From Gammaproteobacteria bacterium (GTDB taxonomy: Bacteria > Pseudomonadota > Gammaproteobacteria > Steroidobacterales > GCA-2729495): a DNA stretch of 47,256 bases. The stretch's first letter is position 1, and each line of letters opens with the position of its first letter. The stretch covers positions 1 to 47,256 of the forward strand of contig JADZBS010000138.1 in NCBI GenBank assembly GCA_020851975.1, given 5' to 3'. A program made the position numbers and the translations under genes. Below are positions 31,735-40,918 of the stretch, piece by piece. The notes below the pieces were generated by a model. It did not search any database and was not told the DNA's origin. It worked only from the letters and a program-made list of their open reading frames with translations.

Positions 31735-32571
31735 TCAGGGGCTCGCGAGGATCCGCGCCAGCGCCGCGTCGAAAGGCGCGCCCGGCGGAACCTCGATGCC
31801 GAACAGGCCGGCCAGCGTCTGGCGCAGTTCCTCCACGCTGGCGAGCTGCCGGCGCTCTCTGCGGCCATCGGGTTCGTGCAGGCTGAGATCGCGCTCGAAC
31901 AGGGACTGGCGGCGCTGGCCGGCAGGGCGCGCCACCAGCAGCACCTGCGTGAAACGCGACGTCGGGTGGGTCGAGACGAACCAGTTGGCGACCTCGTAAT
32001 CGACGTACTGCTGGGGCTGCAGGTCGAAACTGTAGACCGGCTGCCACTCTCCGCGCAGCTCGACGTCGAGATGGAAGAGGTCGCGCTGGGCCGTCAGGCG
32101 GTAACGCTCGATCGGTGTCGCCTGGATGCGGCCCGTGACGAGTTCGAGCGGGCCGGGCATCGAGACGCCGCCGAAACCGGTGTCGGCGATGTACGTACCC
32201 TCGACGAGATCGACCCTGAGCAGCATGTGCGTGCGCGGCCCGGACCGGTCCGGCGGGGCCTTCCACAGCACGCGCGCCGCGAGCCCGGTGACCGCGAAGC
32301 CCAGGCGCTGGAGTGCTGCGGCGAAGAGGATGTTGTGTTCGAAGCAGTAGCCGCCCCGCGGGCTGCGAATCATCTTGGCCTGCAGCGCTGCCAGATCGAG
32401 CGGTACCGGCTCGCCGGCCAGGCAGGCCAGGTTCTCGAACGGAATCGAGCTGATATGCCGCCACTGGATCTCGCGCAGCGTCGCCAGGGTCGGTGAACGT
32501 TCGCCCAAGTACCCGATCCGGGCACAGTAGGCATCCAGGTCGAAAGTCTCGATCTCGGGCAACGGGAACAT
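31735..32571 (-). CDS. Arylamine N-acetyltransferase (canonical copy)
   Basis: 278 residues with the complete NAT triad: C76 in RGGYCFEHN, H115 in RTHMLLRV and D130 in IADTGFGG. The N-terminal helical domain (SIPFENL), central barrel and C-terminal lid are all present. It transfers an acetyl or other acyl group from CoA to aromatic amines and hydrazines. It differs in the Cys loop and overall from the NAT at 5827, so the two are not recent duplicates. It follows no obvious operon partner; the O-methyltransferase starts 108 bp downstream on the same strand. Confidence 0.93.
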   Translation of the reverse strand: MFPLPEIETFDLDAYCARIGYLGERSPTLATLREIQWRHISSIPFENLACLAGEPVPLDLAALQAKMIRSPRGGYCFEHNILFAAALQRLGFAVTGLAARVLWKAPPDRSGPRTHMLLRVDLVEGTYIADTGFGGVSMPGPLELVTGRIQATPIERYRLTAQRDLFHLDVELRGEWQPVYSFDLQPQQYVDYEVANWFVSTHPTSRFTQVLLVARPAGQRRQSLFERDLSLHEPDGRRERRQLASVEELRQTLAGLFGIEVPPGAPFDAALARILASP

Positions 32572-32689
32572 CGTGGACGGTAGTGTCCCTCATCCCGTGG
32601 CGCGCGGCTACTCGGGCAGGCGCTCCGGGCTGCCCGACAGCGCAACCCCGTGATGGCGCCGCAGGGTGGGGCGCCGCCGCGACCGGACC

Positions 32690-33463
32690 TCAGCGCGGCG
32701 GCGGCCACGCGAGCGACTCGTCGCGCACGTGGTAGGTCTTCCCGTAGCACCCGGCGTTGCCGAGGCAGTACACGGTGAGCGCCGCGAGGTCGGCGCGCGT
32801 CATCGGGCCGATGAAACCCTGGTCCTCGGTCAGCGCCGCCTTGCCGGTGGCCGGCGTGCCGTCTGGCCAGAGTCGCGTGTTGCGGATGATCGTGAAGGTG
32901 AGGCCGCTCGCGCGGAGCACGTCCTCACCGACGCCCTGGTCCTTCAGCCGGTCGAGCAGGCCCGGCACCTTGTCCCAGCCGAGGCCCGCGAACCGCTCCA
33001 CGTTGGCGCCGGCGCCCACCGCGCCGCTGTGGATCATGTGCCGCACGCCCGCGGCGCGCGCGGCCGCGGTGAGCGGCGGCATCAGCTTCGCGTAGAAGCG
33101 CGCGTCGCCGTCCTCGACCCGCACGGCGGTGATCACCGCGTCCACACGCCGGCCGGCGAACGCGGCATCGATCTCCGCAGGCTTCATCAGGTCGCCCGTC
33201 ACGAAAGTCACCGGCAGGCCCGCGAGACGGGCGCGGTCCGAGCCGGCGCGCGTGAAGACGGTGACCCGCTCGCCGCGTGCCACCAGCCGGCGCACGATCT
33301 CGGCGCCGAGCTGACCCGTGCCGCCGAACACCAGCACCTCCGCCGGGCGCGGCGGCGTGACGACGGCCGCGTCCTCGCCGGCGGACGCCACGGACGATGC
33401 CAGCGCCGCGAGTAGCGGCACGAGGAACGCGAGGGCGGCGGCGCGCAGGCGGTGCATGGCCAT
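32690..33463 (-). CDS. NmrA-like/NAD(P)-binding protein with signal sequence
   Basis: The start at 33463 (or ATG 33457) gives about 257 residues; the longer frame upstream overlaps the divergent gene's leader. MHRLRAAALAFLVPLLAALASSVASA looks like a signal peptide or membrane anchor, which is unusual for this family. VLVFGGTGQLGAEIVRRL is the NADP-binding TGxxGxxG-type motif, RVTVFTRAGSD follows, and IHSGAVGAGANVE replaces the usual YxxxK region. This fits the atypical-SDR/NmrA-like group, several of which bind the dinucleotide without reductase activity. Divergent from the nitrilase-like gene, with 47 bp between starts. Confidence 0.78.
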   Translation of the reverse strand: MAMHRLRAAALAFLVPLLAALASSVASAGEDAAVVTPPRPAEVLVFGGTGQLGAEIVRRLVARGERVTVFTRAGSDRARLAGLPVTFVTGDLMKPAEIDAAFAGRRVDAVITAVRVEDGDARFYAKLMPPLTAAARAAGVRHMIHSGAVGAGANVERFAGLGWDKVPGLLDRLKDQGVGEDVLRASGLTFTIIRNTRLWPDGTPATGKAALTEDQGFIGPMTRADLAALTVYCLGNAGCYGKTYHVRDESLAWPPPR

Positions 33464-33510
33464 ATGGTACCTTGTCGCGCCAGCCCGGCCACACGCCAGG
33501 AGAGATCCCC

Positions 33511-34653
33511 ATGCCGAGTCCCGCCCGCTTCGCCACCCTTGCCCGCGTAGCCGCCCTGGCGCTCCTTGCCGCCGGCGGCGGCGCCCCGGCTGCCCCACCG
33601 GCGGCCGCGCCCGTCCCGCAGCTCGTCCGCCCGGACGGAAGCTACCCCACGCGGGCGCTCGAGAAGGACGTCGTCGTGGTCAAGGTGCTCCAGCACGGCG
33701 TCACCAACCTGCAGCAGGCGCCGAGCATCGAGGCGGGCCTGAAGACCAACCTCGACACGATGGTGCGGCTCGCGCGCCAGGCCTGCAGCACGGGGAAGAA
33801 GCCCGACTTCCTCCTCTACAACGAGTTCCCGCTGACCGGCTACTCCGAGGGCACGCGCGAGGAGAAGCTGAAGTTCACCATCCGCATCCCGGGACCAGAG
33901 ACGGCGGCGCTCGGCGCGATCGCGCGCGCGTGCGACACGTACCTCATCTTCGGCAGCTACGCGCGCGACGACGAGTGGCCGGGGCACATCCTCAGCCTCA
34001 ACGCCGTCATCGACCGCAAGGGCGAGGTGGCCGCACGCTACTGGAAGACGCGCAATGTGAAGCGCCTGACACCCGGCACCGAGATCCCGACGACGACGAT
34101 CGAGGGCGTGCGCGACCGCTACCGCGCGCGCTACGGCATCGAAGCCGAGTTCCCCGTGCTGCAGACGGAGTACGGCAACATCGCGGTGAGCACCGTGCAG
34201 CTCGACCCGTTCGTGTTCGCCGCCTTCGCCATGCGCGGGGTGGAGATCATGTTCCGCACGGCCACTCTCTTCTCGCCAGCGGACGTGAAGGCGATCGCGC
34301 AGTTCAACAACTTCTACTCGGCGATGTCGAACATCACCTTCCCGCCGGGCAGCCCGGCGGCGTCGATGGGGGGCCAGTCGCTGATCGTCGGGCCACGCGG
34401 GCAGGTGCTCGCGGAGGACCCGACGAACGACGAGGCGATCATCGAGGCGGAGATCCCGATCGCCGCGTTCCGGAGGAACCGCCGCACGCCGCACTACCCG
34501 CTCGAGGTGGTGGCGACGGTGTTCTCGCAGTACGTACAGGAGACACCGCTCAACCACCTCGACCTGCCGCCGGCCGAGCTGCCGGCGACGGGCAAGGACA
34601 TGGCGGGGCTGATCGACCGCACCAGCCGGTGGTTGAACCCGCCCGCGAAATGA
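33511..34653 (+). CDS. Carbon-nitrogen hydrolase-fold protein lacking the catalytic Cys
   Basis: 380 residues from the ATG at 33511, which has AGGAG 8 bases upstream. An Ala-rich signal peptide covers about residues 1-28. The nitrilase superfamily fold is recognisable: Glu in LLYNEFPLTGYSEG, Lys in YWKTRNVKR, and the strand-loop IAVSTVQLDPFVFAAFAMRG. In active members that last segment holds the nucleophile as ICYD; here the aligned position is Val and no Cys is nearby. The protein is therefore probably exported and catalytically dead, or uses other chemistry. It is divergent from the NmrA-like gene. Confidence 0.8.
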   Translation: MPSPARFATLARVAALALLAAGGGAPAAPPAAAPVPQLVRPDGSYPTRALEKDVVVVKVLQHGVTNLQQAPSIEAGLKTNLDTMVRLARQACSTGKKPDFLLYNEFPLTGYSEGTREEKLKFTIRIPGPETAALGAIARACDTYLIFGSYARDDEWPGHILSLNAVIDRKGEVAARYWKTRNVKRLTPGTEIPTTTIEGVRDRYRARYGIEAEFPVLQTEYGNIAVSTVQLDPFVFAAFAMRGVEIMFRTATLFSPADVKAIAQFNNFYSAMSNITFPPGSPAASMGGQSLIVGPRGQVLAEDPTNDEAIIEAEIPIAAFRRNRRTPHYPLEVVATVFSQYVQETPLNHLDLPPAELPATGKDMAGLIDRTSRWLNPPAK

Positions 34654-34663
34654 CGCGATGACG

Positions 34664-34688
34664 CCCCCCCCGGGGAGGGTTGGGGGGG
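34664..34688. repeat. C8/G-rich tract with G-quadruplex potential
   Basis: A run of C is followed by GGGG-A-GGG-TT-GGGGGGG (34672-34688), eleven bases past the CN-hydrolase stop. The C- and G-runs can pair as a hairpin, or the G-tracts can fold as a quadruplex on the plus strand. It may act in transcription termination. The rest of the 223-bp gap to the next gene holds the promoter at 34811. Confidence 0.4.
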
Positions 34689-34810
34689 ATCGCGGCGAAG
34701 CAACCCGCCGGGTCGCCGTGCTCCGGCCCGCGGCGGTTTGCCACGCCGCCCGCTGGAATCCCGCCCGCGGTCGGCGGTCGAATATTTTCACGGCGGGGTG
34801 CGGCGCGGCG

Positions 34811-34838
34811 TTGAGTCGGGCCGCGCAGCCGGCATAAT
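34811..34838 (+). promoter_or_regulatory. Putative sigma70 promoter of the Bax-inhibitor gene
   Basis: TTGAGT (34811-34816), 16 bp, CATAAT (34833-34838). A transcript starting near 34845 would carry a leader of about 32 bases with GGAGG positioned about 9 bases before the ATG at 34877. Confidence 0.6.
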
Positions 34839-34876
34839 GGTCCGCAATCAACGAACGCCGACGGAGGCGATGCAGC

Positions 34877-35590
34877 ATGGCCGAAGAGCGCAATTACAGA
34901 GTGGTGACAACCGGCGGCAACCGGGGCGGCGACCTCCTCGCCGGCGGCGTCGCAATCCCCTCCGAGCTCGCCACGAACCGCGTCCTGCGCAACACCTACC
35001 TCCTGCTCGCCGCGACGCTGCTGTTCAGCGCCGCGATGGCCGGCGTCGCGATGGCGGTCGGCATGCCCTACCTCGGGCCCATCGTCACCCTGGTCGGCTA
35101 CTTCGGCCTGCTGTTCCTTACCTACAGGCTGCGGAACTCCGCGGCGGGCATCGCGGCGGTGTTCGGCCTCACGGGCTTCATGGGCCTGACGCTCGGGCCG
35201 CTGCTCAGTGCCTACATGAGCAACGTGCCGAACGGCGGCGATCTCGTGATGACGAGCCTCGGCGTAACCGGGCTCCTGTTCGCAGGCCTGAGCGTCTACG
35301 TGGTGAAGTCGCGCCGCGACATGAGCTTCATGGGCAGCTTCCTGACGGTCGGCCTCTTCGGCCTGCTCGGCGTGATCCTGGTCGGCCTCTTCGTGGACCT
35401 CTCGGCCTTCCAGATGGCGATCTCCTCGGCCGTCGTGCTCCTGATGGCGGGCATGATCCTCTACGAGACGAGCGCCATCATCCACGGCGGGCAGGACAAC
35501 TACATCCTCGCTACCGTGAGCCTGTACGTCAGCATCTACAACATCTTCGTGAACCTGCTGGCGCTGCTCGGGATGGGCGGCGACGACTGA
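34877..35590 (+). CDS. Bax inhibitor-1/YccA-family membrane protein
   Basis: 237 residues with seven hydrophobic segments after a 30-residue soluble N-terminus. LATNRVLRNTYLLLAATLLFSA begins helix 1, and the C-terminal YETSAIIHGGQDNYILATVSLYVSIYNIFVNLLALLG is the family hallmark with its conserved acidic residues. YccA-like proteins sit in the inner membrane and interact with FtsH or form calcium/proton leak channels. Own promoter and ribosome-binding site are visible. Likely a housekeeping gene. Confidence 0.92.
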   Translation: MAEERNYRVVTTGGNRGGDLLAGGVAIPSELATNRVLRNTYLLLAATLLFSAAMAGVAMAVGMPYLGPIVTLVGYFGLLFLTYRLRNSAAGIAAVFGLTGFMGLTLGPLLSAYMSNVPNGGDLVMTSLGVTGLLFAGLSVYVVKSRRDMSFMGSFLTVGLFGLLGVILVGLFVDLSAFQMAISSAVVLLMAGMILYETSAIIHGGQDNYILATVSLYVSIYNIFVNLLALLGMGGDD

Positions 35591-35668
35591 CGCGTCCCGC
35601 TATCCGCACCTGGACCGACCAGTTCGACCTATACTCGGTGCCGACGACAGGGCGCGGAGTGTCCCGAC

Positions 35669-36232
35669 ATGTCGCACAGGCCGAGGATTCCCAGCACCCA
35701 TCGAGGTGTCCGCGGTAAACGGCTACTGATCGTCACCCTGGCCGTGGCACTCGCCGGATGCGCCGGTTTCGCCGCCACGCGGCCCTACGACCGGGTCGTC
35801 ACCGGTGCAGGCGCCCGGGTCACCATTACCAAGACGGTACGTCTCGCCGAGGTTGCCCCGAATCCCGGTGGCGCCCGATTCCTGCTCGACGTCATCGAGC
35901 CCGACGCACTCTGTCAGTTCACCTACGCAGGCAGCATCGACCTGGACCCGAAGCAGGAACCGCAGGCCGGATCGCGGACGATCATCATGCCCGCGGGGCG
36001 AGCCTACTTCCGGGTCTTCATCGAGAACCCGAGCATCATCGAGAACGTCTCGTTCGTCCTGGAGAAGGACCAGGAATACTCGATCGACTACGCCTACCTT
36101 GGACCCGGCGGTTACGACAAGGTGAAGTACGAGCTTCGCTACGTGAAAAGACAGCCAACCGGAGAGTGGGTACCGGTCGATGTCGACTTCTGGTCCGTGT
36201 GCCGGCGCGAGAAAGGTCTGCCGCCAGAATGA
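35669..36232 (+). CDS. Putative lipoprotein, paralogue 1 of a tandem pair
   Basis: 187 residues. A type II signal peptide with lipobox ALAGC puts the lipid-anchored Cys at about residue 31. The mature part is beta-rich: DALCQFTYAGSIDLD, then RAYFRVFIEN, FVLEKDQEYSIDYAYL and a final Cys in DFWSVC. The two mature Cys (CQF and SVC) could pair. I do not recognise a named family. The next gene encodes a protein with the same order of elements and overlaps it by 4 bp (ATGA), so the pair is cotranscribed. TATACT at 35630-35635 may be the -10 of their promoter. Confidence 0.75.
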   Translation: MSHRPRIPSTHRGVRGKRLLIVTLAVALAGCAGFAATRPYDRVVTGAGARVTITKTVRLAEVAPNPGGARFLLDVIEPDALCQFTYAGSIDLDPKQEPQAGSRTIIMPAGRAYFRVFIENPSIIENVSFVLEKDQEYSIDYAYLGPGGYDKVKYELRYVKRQPTGEWVPVDVDFWSVCRREKGLPPE

Positions 36233-36711
36233 ACAGCCCGGTGATGAGTCTGCCGCTCCTGATTGCGGTGACCGCAACGCTGGGCTGCACGCAGCTCGAC
36301 ACCCACGAGCCCGTGCAGACCGGACCCCGCGCCCGGCTCACTTTTGCATCGCCGTATCTGGAGGATCGTTTCCTCGCCATCGACGGGTTGCACCTCGAGA
36401 TTTCCGACGCGGACACGGCCTGCCGTTTCGTCACGCGCGGTCGGCTCGCGCTATCCGGCAACACGAAGACCGCGACGACCTATGTCAGCGCCAACCGCCG
36501 GGCGTATTTCAGCGTCTGGCAGGGCAGCACCGGCATGCTCGGCGAGAGCTACTCACGGATGGACTTTTCCTTCGTGCCGGAGGATGGCGCCGAGTACCGG
36601 ATCGAGCACATCGACAATCCCGCCCGGCTGCGTGTGCAGTTCCTCACCGTGAACGCCGACGGCAGCACGCGTCCGTTCGAAGTGCAGGACCACACCTGCA
36701 CGGCGCCGTAG
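36229..36711 (+). CDS. Putative lipoprotein, paralogue 2 of a tandem pair
   Basis: 160 residues from the ATG at 36229. The lipobox is TLGC, with the anchored Cys near residue 20. The mature part repeats the plan of the preceding gene: DTACRFVTRGRLALS, RAYFSVWQG, FVPEDGAEYRIEHID, a VNADGSTRPFEV strand and a terminal Cys in DHTC. Conserved positions include the D-x-x-C-x-F, RAYF-x-V and EY-x-I patterns and the last Cys. No known domain is recognised. Probable outer-membrane lipoprotein. The 171-bp gap after it (36712-36882) holds nothing I can identify. Confidence 0.72.
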   Translation: MNSPVMSLPLLIAVTATLGCTQLDTHEPVQTGPRARLTFASPYLEDRFLAIDGLHLEISDADTACRFVTRGRLALSGNTKTATTYVSANRRAYFSVWQGSTGMLGESYSRMDFSFVPEDGAEYRIEHIDNPARLRVQFLTVNADGSTRPFEVQDHTCTAP

Positions 36712-36882
36712 CGCTGCGTGTTCGCCACCGGAGCCGCGGCCATGCCGAAGAGCCGGTCGCCCCCGGCACGGGCACTCCCGAGGGGCCTCGCGGGCCGTTC
36801 CAGGTCGCACGCCAGGCAGTGACGTAGCCACAGCTGCGGAGCACCGACATATTCACGCGCGGACGTCGCTTGCCGGGATCCT

Positions 36883-37666
36883 CTACTCCGCGAAGAACCG
36901 TCGTGGATTCTCTTCGAGCAGGCGGGTGATCTGCACATCGGTGGCACCGCCTGCCTTGAGCTTCGGGATGATGCGCTCGAAAAAGTGGGTCGGGGTCCAG
37001 ATCGAGAACATGGCCGCCACGCCCGGATCATGGGTATCTGGAATTGGCTCGCCGCGCCAGCACCAGACGGAATCATGAGAGACGACGAGCTGGCTCTCTT
37101 TGCCGGCAGCGAGGAGTGCAAGCAGCGATTTCACGCGAACTTCGTCGTCCTGGACAACGAGAACTCCAAAGCGATCGAAGCCGAGGTAGGAGCCGCGCTC
37201 GAGGATCCGCATGTGATAAGCGTGGTCGGACGTGCCGCACGAGTGACCGATGATGATCCGGTGCGCAGGGACGCCGGCGTCGGTGAGGATCAGTTGCTGC
37301 TCGTCACCGAAGCGGCCGTCGTCGGTGTGGGTGGTGATCGGTGCGCCGGTTTCGCGTGAGGCGATCGCGGCGGCTTCCAGGACCGTGCGCTCGTAGGCGC
37401 TTACCCCGTGCGCTCCGGTGGCAACCTTGATGATTCCGGCCCTGATGTCGGTGTCGCCGATGCCCCTGGTGAGCTCGTGGATGAAGAGCTCGGCGATCGA
37501 TGCAACGCGCCAGAGCCTCCGCCCGCGACGGGCCACGACGGATCGTGTCGGCTTCCCAGCCGGGAAAGCCGATGAGCAGGTGCTCGTGGGCAAGGGTGCG
37601 GCCGAGATCGTCGGGGGAGATCGGGCCGGTGACGGTCTGGACGGTTCGTCGTGTCGGGTTGTTCAT
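36883..37666 (-). pseudogene. Phosphotriesterase-family pseudogene (internal deletion and frameshift)
   Basis: The first frame starts at 37666 (MNNPTRRTVQTV) and contains TLAHEHLL, the HxH metal motif, and FPGWEAD. Around 37490-37515 the homology moves to another frame at VASIAELFIHELTRGIG. That frame then runs intact to the end with AGIIKVATG (bridging Lys), THTDDG (His), IGHSCGTSD (His) and VVSHDS (Asp). The two parts together have about 260 codons, whereas the family has 320-350, so roughly 80 codons between the HxH strand and the EI..GI segment are missing. A deletion that is not a multiple of three explains both features. Confidence 0.75.
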
Positions 37667-37748
37667 GACCACTCTGCGTCGTGCGCCTTGCCGCACACCT
37701 CGGCCGAGAGCCACGACGCCGGCTGCCTGTCCCCTCCCGTAACAATCG

Positions 37749-37812
37749 GGTCGCGACTGGCGTCGCTCCTACGGGGGCCCGGTCGCGACTGGCGTCGCTC
37801 CTACGGGGGCCC
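37749..37812. repeat. Tandem 32-bp REP-like repeat (two units)
   Basis: Two identical 32-bp units at 37749-37780 and 37781-37812, each beginning GGTCGCGACTGGCGTCGC and ending TACGGGGGCCC. Each unit contains GTCGCGAC, a perfect 8-bp palindrome, and GCGAC-TGGC-GTCGC, a small hairpin. Intergenic elements reading TAGGAGCGACGCCAGTCGCGAC are widespread in Xanthomonadales and Pseudomonas. It lies directly past the pntB stop and may also act as its terminator. Confidence 0.75.
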
Positions 37813-37817
37813 GGAGC

Positions 37818-39227
37818 TTACCCCTTCAGGACCCCGAGCACCTCGTCCAGCATCTTCTTCGCATCGCCGAAGAGCATGCGGTTGTTGTCCTTGTAGAAGA
37901 GCGGATTGTCCACGCCGGCGTAGCCGGAGGCCATGGAGCGCTTCATGACGATGGAGGTCTTCGCCTTCCACACCTGGAGCACCGGCATGCCGGCAATGGG
38001 GCTCGTCGGGTCGTCCTCGGCGGCGGGGTTCACGATGTCGTTGGCGCCGATCACCATGGCGACGTCGGTGTCCGGAAAGTCTTCGTTGATCTCGTCCATC
38101 TCGAGCACGATGTCGTAGGGCACCTTGGCCTCGGCGAGCAGCACGTTCATGTGCCCGGGCATGCGCCCGGCGACCGGGTGGATGCCGAAGCGCACGTTGA
38201 CGCCTTTCTCTCGCAGGAGCTTCGTGATCTCGTACACGGTGTGCTGGGCCTGGGCGACCGCCATGCCGTATCCGGGCACGATGATGACCTGCTTCGCATC
38301 GCGCAGCAGTCCGGCGGTTTCCACCGCACTGATCGCCGTCACCTCGCCCGCCGGCTGTGCGCCCGCGGCAGCAGGGGCTGCGCCCTCGCCGGTGCCGAAG
38401 CCGCCGGCGATGACGCTCACGAAATTGCGGTTCATCGCCCGGCACATGATGTAGGAGAGGATCGCACCGCTCGACCCGACCAGCGCGCCGGTGACGATCA
38501 GCAGGTCGTTCGACAGCATGAAGCCGGTCGCCGCCGCTGCCCAGCCGGAATAGCTGTTGAGCATGGAGACCACGACCGGCATGTCCGCTCCGCCGATGGC
38601 CATCACCATGTGCACGCCGAAGAGGAGCGCGATCACCGTCATGACGATGAGCGGCGTCATGCCGGCGGCGATGTCCTCCACCTGCAGGAAGGCGTAACCG
38701 AACCAGATCACCGCCAGCAGGCCCGCGAGATTCAGCCAGTGGCGTGCCGGCAGCAGCACGGGCTTGCCGCCGATCTTGCCGGAGAGCTTGCCGAAGGCGA
38801 TGACGGAGCCCGAGAAGGTGACGGCACCGATCAGGATGCCGATGTAGATCTCGATCTCGTGGATGGCCTTCTCGGCGCCTTCGAAGGCGATCGAGGTGTC
38901 GATGTAGCTCGCAAACCCGACCAGGCAGGCGGCGAGTCCCACCAGGCTGTGCATGAGCGCGACGAGTTCCGGCATCTGCGTCATCTGTACCGTGCGCGCG
39001 GCGTACAGGCCGATGGCCCCGCCCGCCACCATGGCACCGACGATCCAGGGCAGGCCCTCGGCGGTGACGCGCGGGCCGAACACGGTGGCGAGCACCGCAA
39101 TCGTCATGCCGACGATGCCGTAGAGGTTGCCGCGCCGGGAGGTCTCGGGGTTGGAGAGGCCGCCGAGACTGAGGATGAAGAGGATGGCAGCGCCCAGATA
39201 GGCGATGGCTGAGAGGCTGGCTGACAT
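37818..39227 (-). CDS. pntB: NAD(P) transhydrogenase subunit beta
   Basis: 469 residues. Residues about 1-270 form the membrane domain with eight or nine helices ([30 protein letters not shown]). The C-terminal 170 residues are the NADP(H)-binding domain III, with [37 protein letters not shown] and [27 protein letters not shown], all diagnostic. It couples hydride transfer between NAD(H) and NADP(H) to proton movement across the inner membrane, supplying NADPH. Starts 13 bp after the pntA stop, so they form one operon. Confidence 0.97.
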   Translation of the reverse strand: MSASLSAIAYLGAAILFILSLGGLSNPETSRRGNLYGIVGMTIAVLATVFGPRVTAEGLPWIVGAMVAGGAIGLYAARTVQMTQMPELVALMHSLVGLAACLVGFASYIDTSIAFEGAEKAIHEIEIYIGILIGAVTFSGSVIAFGKLSGKIGGKPVLLPARHWLNLAGLLAVIWFGYAFLQVEDIAAGMTPLIVMTVIALLFGVHMVMAIGGADMPVVVSMLNSYSGWAAAATGFMLSNDLLIVTGALVGSSGAILSYIMCRAMNRNFVSVIAGGFGTGEGAAPAAAGAQPAGEVTAISAVETAGLLRDAKQVIIVPGYGMAVAQAQHTVYEITKLLREKGVNVRFGIHPVAGRMPGHMNVLLAEAKVPYDIVLEMDEINEDFPDTDVAMVIGANDIVNPAAEDDPTSPIAGMPVLQVWKAKTSIVMKRSMASGYAGVDNPLFYKDNNRMLFGDAKKMLDEVLGVLKG

Positions 39228-39240
39228 GCGCGTGGGTCCT

Positions 39241-40836
39241 CTACTTGCGGAACATCGCCAGCATGCGGCGCGTGACGGCGAAGCCGCCGAACATGTTGAT
39301 GGCCGTGAGCGCCAGTGCCAGCACGGCGAGCCCCAGGATCCAGCCGGAAGGACGCTCGGCCGTCATGCCTCCGAGCGGCGGGGCCACCTGGATCAGCGCC
39401 CCGACCGCGATGATGCTGGAGATCGCGTTGGTGACGCTCATGAGCGGGGTATGCAGCGCGGGCGTGACGTTCCAGATGACCATGTAGCCGATGAAACAGG
39501 CGAGCACGAACACGGTGAAGTGCGCCAGGAACGAGGCCGGCGCGAAGGCACCGATCAGCCAGAAGAGCACGCCGGCCACGCCGAACATCGCTGCCAGCGT
39601 CGTTCCGGAGGCAGCCTCGCCGCCACCGTGACCGTGGCCGGACTTCTTCGCCGGGGCCGGTGCGGCGCCCGCCGGCTTCGGCTGCGCCGGGGTTGCCGCG
39701 GCTTTCGGCGGCGGCGGCGGCCAGGTGACCGTCCCGTCCCTGATGACGGTGAGCCCCCGGATGGCCTCGTCGTCGAAATTCACGTCGATGGTACCGTCCT
39801 TCGCCTTGCACAGCTCCTCGGCGAGCCGCAACAGGTTCGAGGCGTACAGCGTCGAGGCCTGCCTCGCCAGCCGGCTCGGCAGGTCGGTGTAGCCGATGAT
39901 CGTGACGCCGTGGCGCACCACGCTCGCGCCCGGCTCGGTGAGTTCGCAGTTGCCACCCTGCTCGCCGGCCATGTCGACGATCACGCTGCCCGGCTTCATG
40001 CTCCGCACCATCTCGGCGGTGATGAGCCGTGGCGCCGGCTTGCCGGGGATCAGCGCGGTGGTGATGATGATGTCGGCTTCTTTCGCCTGTCGGGCATACA
40101 TCTCGCGCTGGGCCTGCTGGAAGCCCTCGCTCATCACCTTCGCGTAGCCGCCGCCGCCGGAGCCTTCTTCCTCGTAGTCGACCTTGACGAACTCGCCACC
40201 CAGCGACACGACCTGGTCGGCCACCTCGGCGCGGGTGTCGTTGGCACGCACGATGGCGCCGAGGTTGGCGGCGGTGCCGATGGCCGCCAGCCCCGCCACA
40301 CCCGCGCCGGCCACGAACACCCTGGCCGGCGGAATCTTCCCGGCGGCGGTCACCTGGCCATTGAAGAAGCGGCCGAAGGCGTTGGCGGCCTCGATGACCG
40401 CCCGATAGCCGCTGATGCTCGCCATGGAGGTCAGCGCATCCATCTTCTGCGCGCGCGACAGCGTGCGCGGCAGCGAGTCGATGGCGAGCACGGTCACCTT
40501 CCGTGCCGCCAGTTGCTGCATCAGTTCGGGGTTCTGCGCCGGCCACACGAAACTGACGAGGGTGGTGCCGGGCTTCATCAGGCCGATCTCGGCTGGCGTC
40601 GGTGCCCGCACCTTGAAGACGAGGTCGGCGGCGGACCAGAGGGCTGGCGCATCCGGAGCGATCTGCGCGCCGGCCGCGCGGTAGGCCGCGTCGTCAAAAC
40701 TGGCTGCTTCTCCCGCTCCACTCTCGACGGTGACGGCGAAGCCGAGCTTGATCAGCTTCTCGACGATTTCGGGAACGGTGGCGACGCGCTTTTCCCCGGC
40801 GAAGACCTCGCGGGGCACACCGATGGTCAGGGGCAT
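39241..40836 (-). CDS. pntA: NAD(P) transhydrogenase subunit alpha
   Basis: 531 residues from the ATG at 40836, with a GGAGAGG ribosome-binding site; the longer open frame adds only Ala-rich sequence. Residues about 1-385 form NAD-binding domain I ([19 protein letters not shown], then [17 protein letters not shown] and [12 protein letters not shown]). A Pro/Ala/Lys linker with a HGHGGG stretch (about 392-430) precedes four C-terminal membrane helices. The fused alpha subunit is slightly longer than E. coli PntA because of that linker. Works with PntB in the inner membrane. Confidence 0.97.
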   Translation of the reverse strand: MPLTIGVPREVFAGEKRVATVPEIVEKLIKLGFAVTVESGAGEAASFDDAAYRAAGAQIAPDAPALWSAADLVFKVRAPTPAEIGLMKPGTTLVSFVWPAQNPELMQQLAARKVTVLAIDSLPRTLSRAQKMDALTSMASISGYRAVIEAANAFGRFFNGQVTAAGKIPPARVFVAGAGVAGLAAIGTAANLGAIVRANDTRAEVADQVVSLGGEFVKVDYEEEGSGGGGYAKVMSEGFQQAQREMYARQAKEADIIITTALIPGKPAPRLITAEMVRSMKPGSVIVDMAGEQGGNCELTEPGASVVRHGVTIIGYTDLPSRLARQASTLYASNLLRLAEELCKAKDGTIDVNFDDEAIRGLTVIRDGTVTWPPPPPKAAATPAQPKPAGAAPAPAKKSGHGHGGGEAASGTTLAAMFGVAGVLFWLIGAFAPASFLAHFTVFVLACFIGYMVIWNVTPALHTPLMSVTNAISSIIAVGALIQVAPPLGGMTAERPSGWILGLAVLALALTAINMFGGFAVTRRMLAMFRK

Positions 40837-40918
40837 GACGACCTCTCCGGCCGCGACCGGCGCGGCGGCGGCCAATCATACTCAGGTTCGCGGGATTTGC
40901 GAGGCCGGGCGGTCAATC

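Noticed and set aside
37749-37812. CRISPR array
   Set aside because: Only two directly abutting 32-bp units with no spacers and no cas genes nearby; it fits a REP-like element.
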